Notes under the pieces: generated by a model
What the model saw: the letters and a program-made list of their open reading frames with translations, nothing else
Databases searched by the model: none
What the model was told of the DNA's origin: nothing
Part shown: positions 7,326 through 17,225 of the stretch, piece by piece
Numbering within the stretch: position 1 is the stretch's first letter
How the letters are laid out: the number at the start of each line of letters is the position of its first letter
Program-made: the position numbers and the translations under genes
From: Paenirhodobacter hankyongi
GTDB taxonomy: Bacteria; Pseudomonadota; Alphaproteobacteria; Rhodobacterales; Rhodobacteraceae
Direction of reading: 5' to 3'
NCBI RefSeq assembly: GCF_003664585.1
Contig: NZ_RCHI01000025.1
Coordinates: 1-36,603 of the forward strand
Length of the DNA stretch: 36,603 bases

Positions 7326-8564
7326 TCAGGAGTGGATGAAGACGAGAGCCGGGCGGGGCGGGCGTCCGGCCAGCGGCAGATGGGAAAGGCGCCGCACCTT
7401 CAGGCATTCGGCCAGGACAAGCGCGGCCGCGCACATCATCACGGCCGCGCCGCCACGCGCCCAAAGACCCTGTTCGAGCCACGTTCCGGACGTGAAGATC
7501 ACCGTTCCCGCCAACCATAGGGCCAGCACGAAAAGCCGTCCGCGTCCCGCGGCCAATGCCGCCGCCGGGGGCACGGGCGCGCGGCCGATCAAGGGGCCGA
7601 AGACCTCCATCCAGGTCAGGAAGGCGGTGATCTTCGGCATGAAGGCGAGCGTCAGCCCGGAGAGCCAGCCCATCCCCAGCAGCAGCCCGCCCGGCAGCGC
7701 GCCGCCCGGCACAAACAGCAATGCAAGCCCCGGCGCCAGCGCCAGAACCGCTATCCCCGCTCCGGCAAGCGCCGGGTCGAGACGATGCAGCCTGCGTGCC
7801 CGCAGCATCCGTATGCCGGTGAACAGATAGATCGCCGTCACCCCCGCGCCGATGCCAAGGGCAATATCGGGCAGCGCAACCGCGACCAGCATGGCCGCAC
7901 CCCCTGCGGACAGGGCGGCAAGCGCGCGCGGAGGGGCCGCGGGCGCAAGGCCGAACATCGACAGGAATTTCAGCGAGACCGCCATGGCCGACAGGCCAAA
8001 CCACAGGCCAAGCCCGAGGATGGCATGGGCGCTGCGGGCGCCGGGCAGGGGCATCAGGCCCCCACCCCCTGCCAGCGACAGCGCGAACCCCGCGCCCATG
8101 ACCACCGTTGCGGCCATCGCCGCCAGCCCGATCGCCAGCGGCCAGACCAGCCTTTCGCGCCGGATCGCCGCAATGACCGGCGGAACCAGCATCGCCAGCC
8201 CGCCGCCCGCAGACAGGGACAACCCCGCCGCGGCGGCCCGCAGCGCCGCGGGCCAGGCCAGCCAGAACCCGAGCCCGAGCGCCATCGTCCCGCCCGCCCA
8301 AAGACCCAGGGCGACCGGCGAAAGCCATTCGAATGCCAGGGGGGCCGCGGCCAGCACCGGCACGAATTGCAGCGAGGCACCGATCATCAGCGAGCCGATC
8401 CAGCCCAGCACGAACAGATGCAGGATCGCGCGGCTCTCGCCGGCTTCCCACGCGGCCTGCGGCGGCCCGAAACCCGCGATCAGCAGCCCGAGCGCCAGCC
8501 CGAGAAATCCCATCCCGGCGGCAAACCAGGCGAATGTCCAGCGCGCCATGCGGACCTGTCCCAT
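7326..8564 (-). CDS. Polytopic membrane protein of unknown function, nos operon
   Basis: A protein of about 412 residues, almost entirely hydrophobic, with roughly 12 membrane segments and several His residues within them, for example ILHLFVLGWIGSLMIGASLQ near residues 48-67 and SAHAILGLGLWFGLSAMA near the middle. The His-in-helix pattern recalls the haem-binding helices of NnrS and of haem-copper oxidase subunit I, but I cannot place it in either family. The ATG at 8564 lies 7 bases after the nosX stop, with GAGG just upstream; an ATG five codons later is also possible. Its position between nosX and the DUF2249/DUF59 pair implies a role in electron supply, haem or Fe-S handling for N-oxide respiration. 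This is inference only. Confidence 0.7.
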   Translation of the reverse strand: MGQVRMARWTFAWFAAGMGFLGLALGLLIAGFGPPQAAWEAGESRAILHLFVLGWIGSLMIGASLQFVPVLAAAPLAFEWLSPVALGLWAGGTMALGLGFWLAWPAALRAAAAGLSLSAGGGLAMLVPPVIAAIRRERLVWPLAIGLAAMAATVVMGAGFALSLAGGGGLMPLPGARSAHAILGLGLWFGLSAMAVSLKFLSMFGLAPAAPPRALAALSAGGAAMLVAVALPDIALGIGAGVTAIYLFTGIRMLRARRLHRLDPALAGAGIAVLALAPGLALLFVPGGALPGGLLLGMGWLSGLTLAFMPKITAFLTWMEVFGPLIGRAPVPPAAALAAGRGRLFVLALWLAGTVIFTSGTWLEQGLWARGGAAVMMCAAALVLAECLKVRRLSHLPLAGRPPRPALVFIHS

Positions 8565-8571
8565 GATCGCC

Positions 8572-9480
8572 TCATCCGAACCGCGTTTCCCGCCCGCGCG
8601 CATCAAGCGCACGGACCTCGACCCCGGGCAACCCCGCCAGCGCGGCGGTGATCGTTTCCGCATCGGCCAGCGCAAAGCCGGTGGAGAGCGCATCGGCCAG
8701 ACCGGCCTCGGGCGCGATCACCGCAAGGCGCGCCCATGCGGCGCGCGCCGCCCCCGTTGCCGGGTCGATCAGATGCGGCGTTCCGTCCGGAAAGCGGAAC
8801 CCCGATGGTTCCGTCGTGGCGATGGCGCGATCCCGCAGCGCGACCGAACCGCCGCCCTCCAATGCGACCGTCCACGGCTCCAGAACGGTTCGGCCGCCGA
8901 TCGCGCGGATCTCGCCCATGTCGACCAGCGTATGTTCGGCGCCGCCCGCCCGCAGCAGATCGGTGATCCGGTCGGTGATGAACCCCTGCGCCATGCCGTT
9001 GAGCGTCAGTTGCGTTCCGCGCGGCAGCACGATGCGATCCGCACCGACAACCACGCGGCCGAACCCCACCCTGTCGCGCAGGGGGGCAGGGTCGCGCCCT
9101 TCGGCATGGGCGCGCCAGACAGGCTGAACCGTCGGATCGAACCGCCCGCCCGTTGCCGCATGGGCATGGGCGCACAACCGCAGCGCCGCGGCCATTTCGG
9201 GGGCGGGCGCGGCAAGAACCCCCTTGCGGTTCAGCGCGACAAGGTCTGAATCGTCGCGATACAGCGTGAAGATCCGTTCCAGCCGCGCGAGTTCCGCCAC
9301 GACCTGACCGAGCAATATCCGCGCGCGGGCCGGGTCCGGGTGGTTCAGGATCAGCTCCGTCGGCGCACCAAGCGCCTGCCCGCGCCAGACAACGGCTGCC
9401 TGCGCCGGGCGCGCCAGAAGCGCGGCCCCCGCGAAGGCGGCCGCAATGCCAAGAAAACGGCGGCGATCAATGGTTGGCAT
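8572..9480 (-). CDS. nosX: NosX, periplasmic ApbE-like FMN transferase
   Basis: A 302-residue ApbE-family protein that attaches FMN to a Thr of NosR in the periplasm. The N terminus MPTIDRRRFLGIAAAF is a Tat signal (RRRFLG), with cleavage expected near AQAAV. ApbE features are visible: FTLYRDDSDLVALNRKG near 75-91, TGGRFDPTVQPVW near 118, LTLNGMAQGFITDRI near 170 and LVDMGEIRAIGG near 195. The ATG at 9480 lies 14 bases inside nosL; a longer frame to 9528 would add residues before the Tat motif and is unlikely. Its substrate NosR is encoded at the head of the same operon. Confidence 0.92.
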   Translation of the reverse strand: MPTIDRRRFLGIAAAFAGAALLARPAQAAVVWRGQALGAPTELILNHPDPARARILLGQVVAELARLERIFTLYRDDSDLVALNRKGVLAAPAPEMAAALRLCAHAHAATGGRFDPTVQPVWRAHAEGRDPAPLRDRVGFGRVVVGADRIVLPRGTQLTLNGMAQGFITDRITDLLRAGGAEHTLVDMGEIRAIGGRTVLEPWTVALEGGGSVALRDRAIATTEPSGFRFPDGTPHLIDPATGAARAAWARLAVIAPEAGLADALSTGFALADAETITAALAGLPGVEVRALDARGRETRFG

Positions 9481-9994
9481 GGCCGGTCTCCGTTGCAGGG
9501 GCGTCGGCGGGAGCGCCGAGGATTTCATCCGCCGTCAGTTCGGTGAAGGTCTGGACCGTGCCGCCGTTCTGCGCGGCGAAGGCTTCGGCGCCGGCGCGGG
9601 TGCCGAACGGCACGACCTCGGCGCCGCCCATGCCGGCCTCCTTGCGCGAGCCGACGACATAGACGGCCTTGCGCGCGTCGATCCAGTTGTCGGCGCCGGG
9701 GTCGTCCCAGCTCGCGGCATGGTCCATGTCGGAGACATAGATCCCGCCGTAATCCTTCACCTCGTCGGGCATCATCGTAAAGGCGATCGTGTCGCGCGCC
9801 GAGGAAAACCAATAGGCGCCCAGTTCCCTGGAGAGCACCACCTGCCCCTTTGGCCCCGCGTGCTCCATCAGGTTCATGCCGCAATAGCGGCCCACGGCCT
9901 CGGCGGTCATCGTTTCGGGCGGCAGGGTGGCGGTGTCCTCCTTGCAGGCACTCAGGCTCAGGGCGACAAGCGCGGCGATCAGCAGGGGTTTCAT
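9467..9994 (-). CDS. nosL: NosL, copper chaperone lipoprotein
   Basis: A 175-residue outer-periplasmic lipoprotein that delivers Cu(I) for NosZ maturation together with NosDFY. The signal ends in a lipobox LSLSAC at about residues 12-17. The conserved copper motif CGMNLMEH (about 38-45) and the later SDMDHA are present. The start ATG at 9994 overlaps the nosY stop (TGATG); an upstream in-frame ATG would put 19 charged residues in front of the signal and is rejected. The C terminus is rich in Ala/Pro/Thr and ends in His, which may add metal affinity. Confidence 0.93.
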   Translation of the reverse strand: MKPLLIAALVALSLSACKEDTATLPPETMTAEAVGRYCGMNLMEHAGPKGQVVLSRELGAYWFSSARDTIAFTMMPDEVKDYGGIYVSDMDHAASWDDPGADNWIDARKAVYVVGSRKEAGMGGAEVVPFGTRAGAEAFAAQNGGTVQTFTELTADEILGAPADAPATETGHANH

Positions 9995-10812
9995 CACAGG
10001 TTCCTCCGGGAAAACACGATCATCGCGGCGGCAAGCGGCACCGCGCACCACAGCACGAGCGCGCCTGTCAGCAGGCCGGGGGTGAGGGTGGAATTGTCAT
10101 AGACGCCGCCCATGCCCGACAGCATGGCGGAGGCGCCCTCGCCGAGCGTCATCAGCCGGTAGGCGTCGGTCGGGTTGAGCGCCAGCGCAAGGTCCATCAC
10201 CCAGCCCGGCACCGCATGGCCGCCCTGCGCGACCAGCACCGCGAGAAGGCCCATATCGTAAAGCGCGACGAACAGCAGCCACAGCCCGATCGCGATCCCG
10301 GCGGCAGTGGAGCTTTCCTGCACCGAAACCGACGTCAGCATCCCGAGCGCAAGGAACACCGCCCCCAGTAGCACCGAGGCCGCGGTCATCACGGCGAAGG
10401 CCTGCCAGCCTTCGACCCCGTTGCGCAGCACGACAAAGACCGCCGCGACGCCAAAGCCCACCACCGTTGCCAGCAGCAGGATCACGACTTGGCCGAGGTA
10501 TTTCCCCGCCACCACCTGCGGGCGCGACAGCGGATGGCTGAGCAGCAAAAGCAGCGTGCCGCGTTCGGCCTCGCGCGTGATCGCATCATGCGAGATCAGC
10601 AGCGCGATCAGCGGCACGAGGAAGATCGTCAGGCTGGCAAGCCCGACGACCACGACATCCAGCGCGGCCGTGGCCGTCGAACCGGTCGGCGCCGAACCGA
10701 GCGCCGCGATGGCCGAGGCCAGCGCCGCCATCACCACCGTTGTCGAAACGACCCAGCGGTTGCGGATACCTTCGGCAAGTTCGCGCCGGGCGATGGTCAG
10801 GACGGGGCGCAT
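9994..10812 (-). CDS. nosY: NosY, ABC transporter permease for nitrous oxide reductase maturation
   Basis: A 272-residue inner-membrane permease of the ABC-2 type with about six membrane segments; with NosF and NosD it powers copper-sulfur centre assembly in NosZ. The sequence begins MRPVLTIARRELAEGIRNRW, a typical amphipathic NosY start, and contains the conserved SHDAITREAERGTLLLLLSH-like cytoplasmic loop near residues 73-92. GTG at 10815 or ATG at 10812 can start translation; GGGAGG sits 7 bases before the ATG. Both ends overlap neighbours (TGATG), so it is coupled to nosF and nosL. Confidence 0.93.
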   Translation of the reverse strand: MRPVLTIARRELAEGIRNRWVVSTTVVMAALASAIAALGSAPTGSTATAALDVVVVGLASLTIFLVPLIALLISHDAITREAERGTLLLLLSHPLSRPQVVAGKYLGQVVILLLATVVGFGVAAVFVVLRNGVEGWQAFAVMTAASVLLGAVFLALGMLTSVSVQESSTAAGIAIGLWLLFVALYDMGLLAVLVAQGGHAVPGWVMDLALALNPTDAYRLMTLGEGASAMLSGMGGVYDNSTLTPGLLTGALVLWCAVPLAAAMIVFSRRNL

Positions 10813-11642
10813 CACGCGGCCTCCCTGCGCAGGAAATGGGCATAGATGTCATCGAGCGAGGGGTCCTCAAGGGTGATCCCTTCGGCTCCTTCGGCGAGGA
10901 GCGCGCGCAGGGTGGGGGCTTTTTCCGCCTCGTTCACCGCAATCCGGCGCAGCACACCGCCCACGCGCGCGGTCAGCCGGGCGGGCAGCCCCGCGAGACG
11001 GCGCAACTCCGCCAGCGTGCCGTCGGCGATCTTGCGGCCCCGGTTGAGCACGATCACCCGTTCGGCATGGCCATCCAGTTCGGTCAGCGCATGCGAGGAC
11101 ATCAGCACCGTTGTTCCCTGCGCCGCGAGATCCGCCACCAGACCGTAAAGCTCCCGTCGAAGCGCGGGATCAAGGCCGGACGTGGGTTCATCGAGCAACA
11201 GCAGCCGGGGCGCGCCGAGCAGCGCCTGCGCCAGACCAAGGCGTTGCCGCATCCCCTTCGAATAGCCCCGCACCGCGCGGCCGGCCGCCTCGATCAGACC
11301 AACGCGGTCGAGCAGCGCGTCCTGCGCCTCCGGCAGGCCCTTCAGCCGGGCGTGAAAGGCCAGCGTCTCGCGCCCGGTAAACCCCGGATGGAACTGCACG
11401 CTTTCGGGCAGATAGCCCAGATGCCTGCGGGTTTCTGGCCGGCGCGGGTCGCCGCCAAGCACCTCGATACGGCCCGAATCGGGCCGGGTCAGACCCAGCA
11501 TCATCTTTATCTGGGTGGTTTTTCCGGCGCCGTTATGGCCCACAAGGGCCACCACCGTGCCGGGCTCCAGCGCATAGGACAGATCCTGAACCACGGCATG
11601 GCCTCCATAGGATTTGCATACGGCCTCAAGCAGAAGGGTCAT
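10812..11642 (-). CDS. nosF: NosF, ABC ATPase for nitrous oxide reductase maturation
   Basis: A 276-residue cytoplasmic ATPase partner of NosY. Motifs are Walker A GHNGAGKTT (about 34-42), a signature in the NosF form YSKGMRQRLGLAQAL (about 130-144, Lys where many ABC proteins have Gly), and Walker B LLLLDEP (about 150-156) followed by TSGLDP. The ATG at 11642 overlaps the nosD stop (ATGA). The frame is open much further upstream, to 12437, but that extension lies opposite nothing and inside nosD in another frame, so it is not coding. Confidence 0.94.
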   Translation of the reverse strand: MTLLLEAVCKSYGGHAVVQDLSYALEPGTVVALVGHNGAGKTTQIKMMLGLTRPDSGRIEVLGGDPRRPETRRHLGYLPESVQFHPGFTGRETLAFHARLKGLPEAQDALLDRVGLIEAAGRAVRGYSKGMRQRLGLAQALLGAPRLLLLDEPTSGLDPALRRELYGLVADLAAQGTTVLMSSHALTELDGHAERVIVLNRGRKIADGTLAELRRLAGLPARLTARVGGVLRRIAVNEAEKAPTLRALLAEGAEGITLEDPSLDDIYAHFLRREAA

Positions 11643-12952
11643 TTCAGGGGCCTTTCGGAGTTTGGACGCATCAGCGGGTGGCTGTCGGTGACGCCGCCCG
11701 GCAGCACCGCGGGAAAACGCTTCTGCGCCCAACGCAGGATCTGCACGGCGGGACTGGTCAGCAGCATCCGCGCCTGCGGGGCGGTCCACATCACCTTGTC
11801 GATCATGTCGTTCGGCCGATAGGTGCCATCGGCGATGCCGTCGCCATTCAGGTCGAAAGCCGCGTTGTCGGACCAGTAATTGCCGATGCCGTCCTGCGAC
11901 CATTCCAGATAGCGCGTGCCGACATATTTCACCTGCACCCGGTTGGCGATGAAATCGTTGCGCGCCACGATATTGCCCTCGGCGCCGGCGGTGAAGTGGA
12001 TCCCGATGCCGCAGCCCTCGAAACGGTTTCCGGTGAAGGTGTTGCGGTTTGCGTTGTAGATGAAGACACATTTCCCGGGGGCGATGCGGTCTCCGGGTCC
12101 GGTATCGGGAACGCCGGCCTCCCGGCTCTGGCCGATGTCGCGCCAGCGGCTTTCCGGCGCAGGGTGGCCGATCACCACATTGTCCGTCAGCACGGAGCGA
12201 TTGGCCGAATTGAACAGGAAGCCATAGTCGCGGTCGTTCTCGGAGCGGTTTCCGGTCACCGTCAGCCGGTCGGAAAACATGATCGCATAGCCCAGCCCGT
12301 TGTCGCGGGAATCGTTGCCGATCACCGCGCTGTCCGAGGTGTTCATGTAATGGATCGCGAAGCGCGTGTTGCGCATCCTGTTGCCGCGGAAGGTGTTTTT
12401 CTTCGACACATAGACGAAGATCCCGTCGCGCCCCCACGAGATGTCGTTGTTCGCAACCACGGCGCCGGGTGCGTTCCAGACGCTGACGCCATTGCCGAGG
12501 TCCGCCTGCCGCCCCCGGCGGCCTTCGATCCGGTTGCCGATGACCTGCGCATCCCGGGCGCCCTGAATGCGGATGCCGTGCAGGTTGTCGGTCAGGGTGT
12601 TGCCCTCGACCCGGGCACGCAACGCGGATGTGGTCAGGAAAACCCCGGAATCCATGCGATCGAGGTCGCTGCCCGAACCGGCAATGGCCAGCTTTTCAAT
12701 CACCGCATCCGGTGCGTCGACCTCGATCACATGACCGGAGCCGTGGCCGTCGACCACGGCACCCGGCTCACCGCGCAGCGTCAGCGGCACGGCAATCACG
12801 AGGGGGCCGCGCCAGCGGCCCGCCCCCAGAACGATTTCGTCCCCCGGGCGCGCCTGCGCCAACGCCGCCGCGAGAGCGGCGTCGTCCGCAGGGCGCAGGA
12901 CTTCGGCCGCGGCGGGCGTGGCCAGAAGCACAAGGAGGACGACGCGCCACAT
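11639..12952 (-). CDS. nosD: NosD, periplasmic copper-binding beta-helix protein
   Basis: A 437-residue periplasmic protein that receives copper from NosL and works with the NosFY transporter to build the Cu centres of NosZ. A Sec signal covers about the first 17 residues ([17 protein letters not shown]). The body is a series of right-handed beta-helix (CASH/NosD) turns, visible as repeated V-x-x-N-x-x-x/G-N patterns such as GNRIEGRRG, GNRMRNTRF, GNRSENDRDYG and GNRFEGCG between residues 110 and 330. The ATG at 12952 shares a base with the nosZ stop (TGATG), so an upstream start inside nosZ is not needed. Confidence 0.94.
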   Translation of the reverse strand: MWRVVLLVLLATPAAAEVLRPADDAALAAALAQARPGDEIVLGAGRWRGPLVIAVPLTLRGEPGAVVDGHGSGHVIEVDAPDAVIEKLAIAGSGSDLDRMDSGVFLTTSALRARVEGNTLTDNLHGIRIQGARDAQVIGNRIEGRRGRQADLGNGVSVWNAPGAVVANNDISWGRDGIFVYVSKKNTFRGNRMRNTRFAIHYMNTSDSAVIGNDSRDNGLGYAIMFSDRLTVTGNRSENDRDYGFLFNSANRSVLTDNVVIGHPAPESRWRDIGQSREAGVPDTGPGDRIAPGKCVFIYNANRNTFTGNRFEGCGIGIHFTAGAEGNIVARNDFIANRVQVKYVGTRYLEWSQDGIGNYWSDNAAFDLNGDGIADGTYRPNDMIDKVMWTAPQARMLLTSPAVQILRWAQKRFPAVLPGGVTDSHPLMRPNSERPLK

Positions 12953-14874
12953 CAGGCCTTCTCCACCAGCATGCGGCCCTTCATCTCCATGTGCATGGCA
13001 TGGCAGAACCAGGAGCAGTAATACCAATAGACCCCGGGCCGGTCGGCCTTGAAGGTGATCGAGGCGGTGGCCTGCGGCGCGACCTCCATCTGCACCCCGT
13101 AATTGACGATGCAGAAGCCGTGGGTCAGGTCTTCGACGTCGTCGATATTGGTGATGTAGACGGTCACCTCGTCGCCCTGCTTCACGGTGAAGCTGTCAAG
13201 CCCGAAGGCCGGCGCCGAGGAGGTCATGTAGACCCGGACCTTGTTGCCGTCGCGGACCACTTCGCTGTCGACCGTCAGGTCGATGTTGTCGGCCTTGGCC
13301 TGCGCCACGGCATCGGCGAAGAACGGATCCTCGCGGTCCCAGATCGAGATCGGGTTGATTTTCGACGCATGCACGATCGTCGCGTCATGCGGCTCGGCAA
13401 AGGTCGGGTTGTCGTGGACGATCTTCATCTCGTCGCCCGAAATGTCGATCAGCTGGTCGCATTCCGGCTTCAGAGGGCCGACGTTCAGGAACCTGTCCTT
13501 CGAGAACTTGTTCAACGAGATCAGCCACTTGCCATCCGCTTCCTTGGTTTGCCCCATGGAGGTGTGGTTGTGGCCGGGCTGGTAATGGACATCCAGCTTC
13601 TGCCGGATCGGATCGACCTTCTCGCCGTTGTGGGCGCGGATCGCATCCTCGATGTTCCATTTAACGATCTGGCTGTCGATGAACAGCGTCGTATAGGCAT
13701 TGCCGCGCCCGTCATAGGCGGTGTGCAGCGGCCCGAGGCCGAGTTCCGGCTGCGCGACGATCGTGTCCTCGGGCTTGATCTTGCCGGCGAACATGTCGTC
13801 GAAGCGGCGCACGTCCATCACCGTGACCGTGGGCGAGAGCTTGCCGTTCGCGACGATATGGATGCCATCGGGCGCGGTATTGATGCCATGCGGACCATTC
13901 GGGACGGGGATGTAGCGCACCAGCTTGTTGTCGGGCCCGCGGCCATCCACCACCGGCACGCCGTTCAGGATCTCGGCCTTGCCGGCCTTCACCGCGGCCT
14001 CGATGGCATGCAGGTTGAACACCGTCAGCCAGTCCTGATCCTTCTCCATCGACCCTTCGAGCGTGACGGCCCCTTCGGAGTTGTAGCAGGTCGAGAAGGC
14101 GTATTTGCCCTGATAGTCGGCATCGACGTTGTCGAGGTTGCCGTCCACCTTCACCTGCCAGGCGACTTCCATCGTATCGCCGTCGATCGCCGAGAAGATC
14201 GCCTGATAGGCTTTCGGATTGTCCAGATCGCGCCCGTCATTGGGCAGCGGCACGCCATCCTCGCCATTGGCGAAGACATAGCCCGTGCGCGGGAACTTCT
14301 GGCAGCGCAGGCCATGCACCGTCTGCTGGTTCGGCAGTTCGATGATCTTGTCGCAGCGCATCACATCCATGCGGATCCGCGCCACGCGGGTGTTGGCCTT
14401 GTCGTTGATGAAGAAATAGCGCCCGTCATAGGTGCCGTCGGTATAGGACGGGTGCGGGTGGTGGGCGTCGCCGTTATGGTAGATGCCGCCCTTGTCCTTC
14501 AGGAATTCGCGCGTTTCCGGGCGCAGGTTTTCCGTCAGGACTTTGAGGGATTCATTCGTGCTGCCCCATCCGGTTGCGCTTTCGCGGTTGAAGATCGGCA
14601 CCCGCGTCAGTTCGCGCATCGACGGCAGGCCAAGAATGCGGACCTCGCCCGAATGCCCGCCGGACACCAGCACATAATATTCGTCGAGTTCGCCGGGCTT
14701 CACCTCATAGCTTTGCGCGGCGCCCTGCGCCAAGGCCGGGCCGGCGGCCGCAGCCGCGGCAAGGCCGGCGCCCGCACCGATCACGGCGCGCGGCGCAAAA
14801 CCGCCGGCGGCGGCGGCCACCGTGGTGCCAAGCAACTGGCGGCGGTTCAGCCGCATATCACTGTCTTCGGTCAT
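12952..14874 (-). CDS. nosZ: NosZ, nitrous oxide reductase (clade I)
   Basis: The 640-residue periplasmic enzyme reduces N2O to N2 at a tetranuclear CuZ site fed by a binuclear CuA. It has a Tat signal (RLNRRQLLG, Arg11-Arg12), which marks the clade I, Tat-exported type. CuZ histidines lie in a seven-bladed propeller, for example in [17 protein letters not shown] near 130, [19 protein letters not shown] and [11 protein letters not shown]. CuA ligands are at the C terminus: Cys620, Trp622, Cys624, His628 and Met631 in [12 protein letters not shown]. The start is one base after the nosR stop, with AAAGGAG inside the end of nosR. An open frame of over 700 codons lies antisense to it and is a codon-bias artefact. 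Confidence 0.97.
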   Translation of the reverse strand: MTEDSDMRLNRRQLLGTTVAAAAGGFAPRAVIGAGAGLAAAAAAGPALAQGAAQSYEVKPGELDEYYVLVSGGHSGEVRILGLPSMRELTRVPIFNRESATGWGSTNESLKVLTENLRPETREFLKDKGGIYHNGDAHHPHPSYTDGTYDGRYFFINDKANTRVARIRMDVMRCDKIIELPNQQTVHGLRCQKFPRTGYVFANGEDGVPLPNDGRDLDNPKAYQAIFSAIDGDTMEVAWQVKVDGNLDNVDADYQGKYAFSTCYNSEGAVTLEGSMEKDQDWLTVFNLHAIEAAVKAGKAEILNGVPVVDGRGPDNKLVRYIPVPNGPHGINTAPDGIHIVANGKLSPTVTVMDVRRFDDMFAGKIKPEDTIVAQPELGLGPLHTAYDGRGNAYTTLFIDSQIVKWNIEDAIRAHNGEKVDPIRQKLDVHYQPGHNHTSMGQTKEADGKWLISLNKFSKDRFLNVGPLKPECDQLIDISGDEMKIVHDNPTFAEPHDATIVHASKINPISIWDREDPFFADAVAQAKADNIDLTVDSEVVRDGNKVRVYMTSSAPAFGLDSFTVKQGDEVTVYITNIDDVEDLTHGFCIVNYGVQMEVAPQATASITFKADRPGVYWYYCSWFCHAMHMEMKGRMLVEKA

Positions 14875-14875
14875 C

Positions 14876-17101
14876 TCAAGCTCCTTTGAGATCGGGGGGT
14901 TGCGTTGCGGCCTGCTGCGCGCGGAAGGCCGGGGGTTGTGCGCGGGCCGTCCCGGGCGCTGCCGCGGGTGCCGGTTTCGGCGCGGCGCTGCGGGCGATCT
15001 TTTCGCGGCGGGCCTTGACGGTGATCATGTGCGGGCAGCGGGTGTCGTCGTGATAGAGCACCTGGCAATTCATGCAGTAGATGCATTCGTTGACGTTGAT
15101 CTGGCCCTCGGGGTGGATGGCCTGGACCGGGCAATCGTTGGCGCAGCGCTGGCAGGGGCTGCCGCATTCCGGCCAGCGCTTCAGCCATTCGAACATGCGC
15201 ATGCGCCCCGGGATCGCCAGCGCCGCGCCCAGGGGGCACATGTAGCGGCAATAGAAGCGCTCGATGAACAGCCCGGGCAGCAGGCAGGCCAGGGCGAACA
15301 GCACGAAGCCCCATTCGCGCATGAATTTCAGGATGATCGCGGTCTTGAAGGGCTCGACCTCTGCGTAGACTTCCGCATCCGACAGTGAATAGAGCGACAG
15401 CCCGAACAGCCCGAGGAAGATCATGTATTTGATCGGCCAGAGCCGTTCGTGCAGCCCCCAGGGCACGGTGATCTGGGGCACATGCAACGCGCGGGCGACG
15501 GTGTTCGACAATTCCTGCAAGGCGCCGAACGGGCAGAGCCAGCCACAGAACGGCCCCCGGCCCCAGAACAGCAGCCCCGCCGCCACCGCGCACCACAGGA
15601 TGAACACCAGCGGCGCCGACAGGAAATACTCCCACGAGAAGCCCGACAGCAGCGCGTTGACGAAGGTCAGCACATTCACCACCGAAAGCTGCGTGTGGAC
15701 CATCCAGCCGAGCCAGACCAGCGTGAACAGCAGGTAGCCCCGGCGCAGCCACAGGAACGTTCGCGGGCGTTTCGTCAGCACGTCCTGAAAGAAAAAAATC
15801 CCCGTCAACACTGCGATCGCCACGCCGAGAATGGCGATGTTGACCCGGTTCATCTCCCACATCGAGACCCAGAGCGCGGGTCCGTCATCCTCGGGGGTGG
15901 GCTGACCGACCTGCGGCGCGGGGGCCGCGGCGACCGGCAGCGGAAGCATGTAGGCTTCGGGAAGCCGATAGCCGAGATCGAAGGGCAGGGTGGCCTTGTC
16001 GCGTCCTTCGGTCGTGCGCTGCACCAGCAGTTGCAGCTCGAACGGCTGTGTCACGTCGAAGGTGAAATCCTGCGGCATGGTGAACAGCGCGATCTCGCGC
16101 AGACGCGGCGCGCCGGGCGCGGCCAGCGCCGGAATGCGGGTATGGTCATGGTCCTTGAAGCGCAGCCCCTGACCGTCCTGCATCAGCTCGATCCGGTCGA
16201 AGATCCCGCCGCGCACATAGCCCGACCCCTTGAAGGAATAGGCGCCGTCGCCGGCCACCAGAACCGCCGCCTGCCCGGGCTTCAGCCGCGCGGCGAGGCG
16301 GTCATAGGCAATGTCGCCCAAAAGCGCCCGCCCGATCGCGGGCACGGACACCGGCGCGAGGTAGAGGGTGATGAAGCTGTCTTCCGGGGTTGCCGTTTCG
16401 GGATGCGCGGCGGCGAGGGGCTGGCCCGCATCCGCGAAGGCGCGGCTGACATCGCCCACCGTCATCGTCAGTGCGCGCACCGATCCATCGCCCAGCAGGG
16501 TCTGCCAGTCGCCCGCCTCGGCGTCGGGGTTCAGCGTGCGCGCAACGGCCGCCGGAGCATCGAGGACCTTGCCGTCAAGACGCCCCGAACGGATCAGCTT
16601 CACCGCCGAACGCACGACACTGTCGCCCATCACCAGCACCGTCACCGTGGCGCCGGCCACGATATCCGCCTGTGGCGGCCGGTCCGCGCCCGAGGCGACA
16701 CGCCCCAGATCGGTGCCGATCAGCTTGTTCAGCGCAGCGAGGATCTTGGCTTCCGGGATGCCGATCAGAACGATCGGTTCATGGTGTTCGACAAGGTTGA
16801 TCCCGCGCACGACGCCTTTCGTGTCGATGCCGACGACGATCCGGATCGGCTTGCCGGAATAGCCGGTCGAAGCCGCGAAATCGCTGTTCAGATAGGCGTA
16901 GCCGAGCTTTTCCGCCCCCTTCAGAACGGGAACGATGGCCGGGCTGCCTTCCGGCGCGCCAAAGCTGTCGGCCCCTTCGAACAGTTGGGCGGGATCGGTC
17001 TTTTGCAGTGCCTCCGCAAATGTGAGGGCTCCGGCAGGCCCCCCTGCGAGCGCGAGGATCACGATGAGCACTGTGCCCAGCAAGGAAAGGAATCGAGTCA
17101 T
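14876..17101 (-). CDS. nosR: NosR, membrane flavo-iron-sulfur protein donating electrons to NosZ
   Basis: A 741-residue polytopic protein. After a signal-like N terminus ([20 protein letters not shown]) comes a periplasmic FMN-binding domain with the flavinylation motif region [19 protein letters not shown] near residue 160. Membrane segments follow in the second half, with two CxxxCP motifs on the cytoplasmic side, CGWLCPFGA and [11 protein letters not shown]-terminal polyferredoxin carries CQRCANDCP and CIYCMNCQ. NosX flavinylates it. The ATG at 17101 is preceded by GGAG at about 7 bases; the frame runs on to 17344 but that would overlap the divergent regulator gene and the operator at 17158. 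It heads a run of ten tightly packed genes. Confidence 0.95.
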   Translation of the reverse strand: MTRFLSLLGTVLIVILALAGGPAGALTFAEALQKTDPAQLFEGADSFGAPEGSPAIVPVLKGAEKLGYAYLNSDFAASTGYSGKPIRIVVGIDTKGVVRGINLVEHHEPIVLIGIPEAKILAALNKLIGTDLGRVASGADRPPQADIVAGATVTVLVMGDSVVRSAVKLIRSGRLDGKVLDAPAAVARTLNPDAEAGDWQTLLGDGSVRALTMTVGDVSRAFADAGQPLAAAHPETATPEDSFITLYLAPVSVPAIGRALLGDIAYDRLAARLKPGQAAVLVAGDGAYSFKGSGYVRGGIFDRIELMQDGQGLRFKDHDHTRIPALAAPGAPRLREIALFTMPQDFTFDVTQPFELQLLVQRTTEGRDKATLPFDLGYRLPEAYMLPLPVAAAPAPQVGQPTPEDDGPALWVSMWEMNRVNIAILGVAIAVLTGIFFFQDVLTKRPRTFLWLRRGYLLFTLVWLGWMVHTQLSVVNVLTFVNALLSGFSWEYFLSAPLVFILWCAVAAGLLFWGRGPFCGWLCPFGALQELSNTVARALHVPQITVPWGLHERLWPIKYMIFLGLFGLSLYSLSDAEVYAEVEPFKTAIILKFMREWGFVLFALACLLPGLFIERFYCRYMCPLGAALAIPGRMRMFEWLKRWPECGSPCQRCANDCPVQAIHPEGQINVNECIYCMNCQVLYHDDTRCPHMITVKARREKIARSAAPKPAPAAAPGTARAQPPAFRAQQAATQPPDLKGA

Positions 17102-17157
17102 GCCGCGCTCCGGTATCGTTGCGTGCTGAAGATGCCGCACTGTCGGGGGGCGGAACG

Positions 17158-17171
17158 TTGTGCTGGCGCAA
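17158..17171. promoter_or_regulatory. NnrR-type operator between nosR and nnrR copy 2
   Basis: TTGTGCTGGCGCAA has TTGTG and CGCAA half-sites and is identical, including the next two bases CG, to the operator before nirK at 33943. Rightward, TTTAGT at 17193-17198 is centred 31 bp away and would start transcription of the regulator near 17205. Leftward, towards nosR, the expected -10 position holds GGCATC (17136-17131), a weak match. The regulator may therefore control its own gene and nosR from one site. Confidence 0.75.
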
Positions 17172-17225
17172 CGTTCGGCGGTGATCCCGGCATTTAGTGG
17201 ACCTGCCTGATCGGGAGTCTTTCTG

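Noticed and set aside
10812-12437. A 541-residue frame extending NosF upstream
   Set aside because: The first 265 residues are an alternative frame of nosD. NosF begins at the ATGA overlap at 11642.
12628-14889. A 753-codon open frame on the plus strand opposite nosZ and nosD
   Set aside because: NosZ and NosD on the minus strand are certain. High-GC codon bias often leaves the antisense frame open, and the protein has no recognisable domain.
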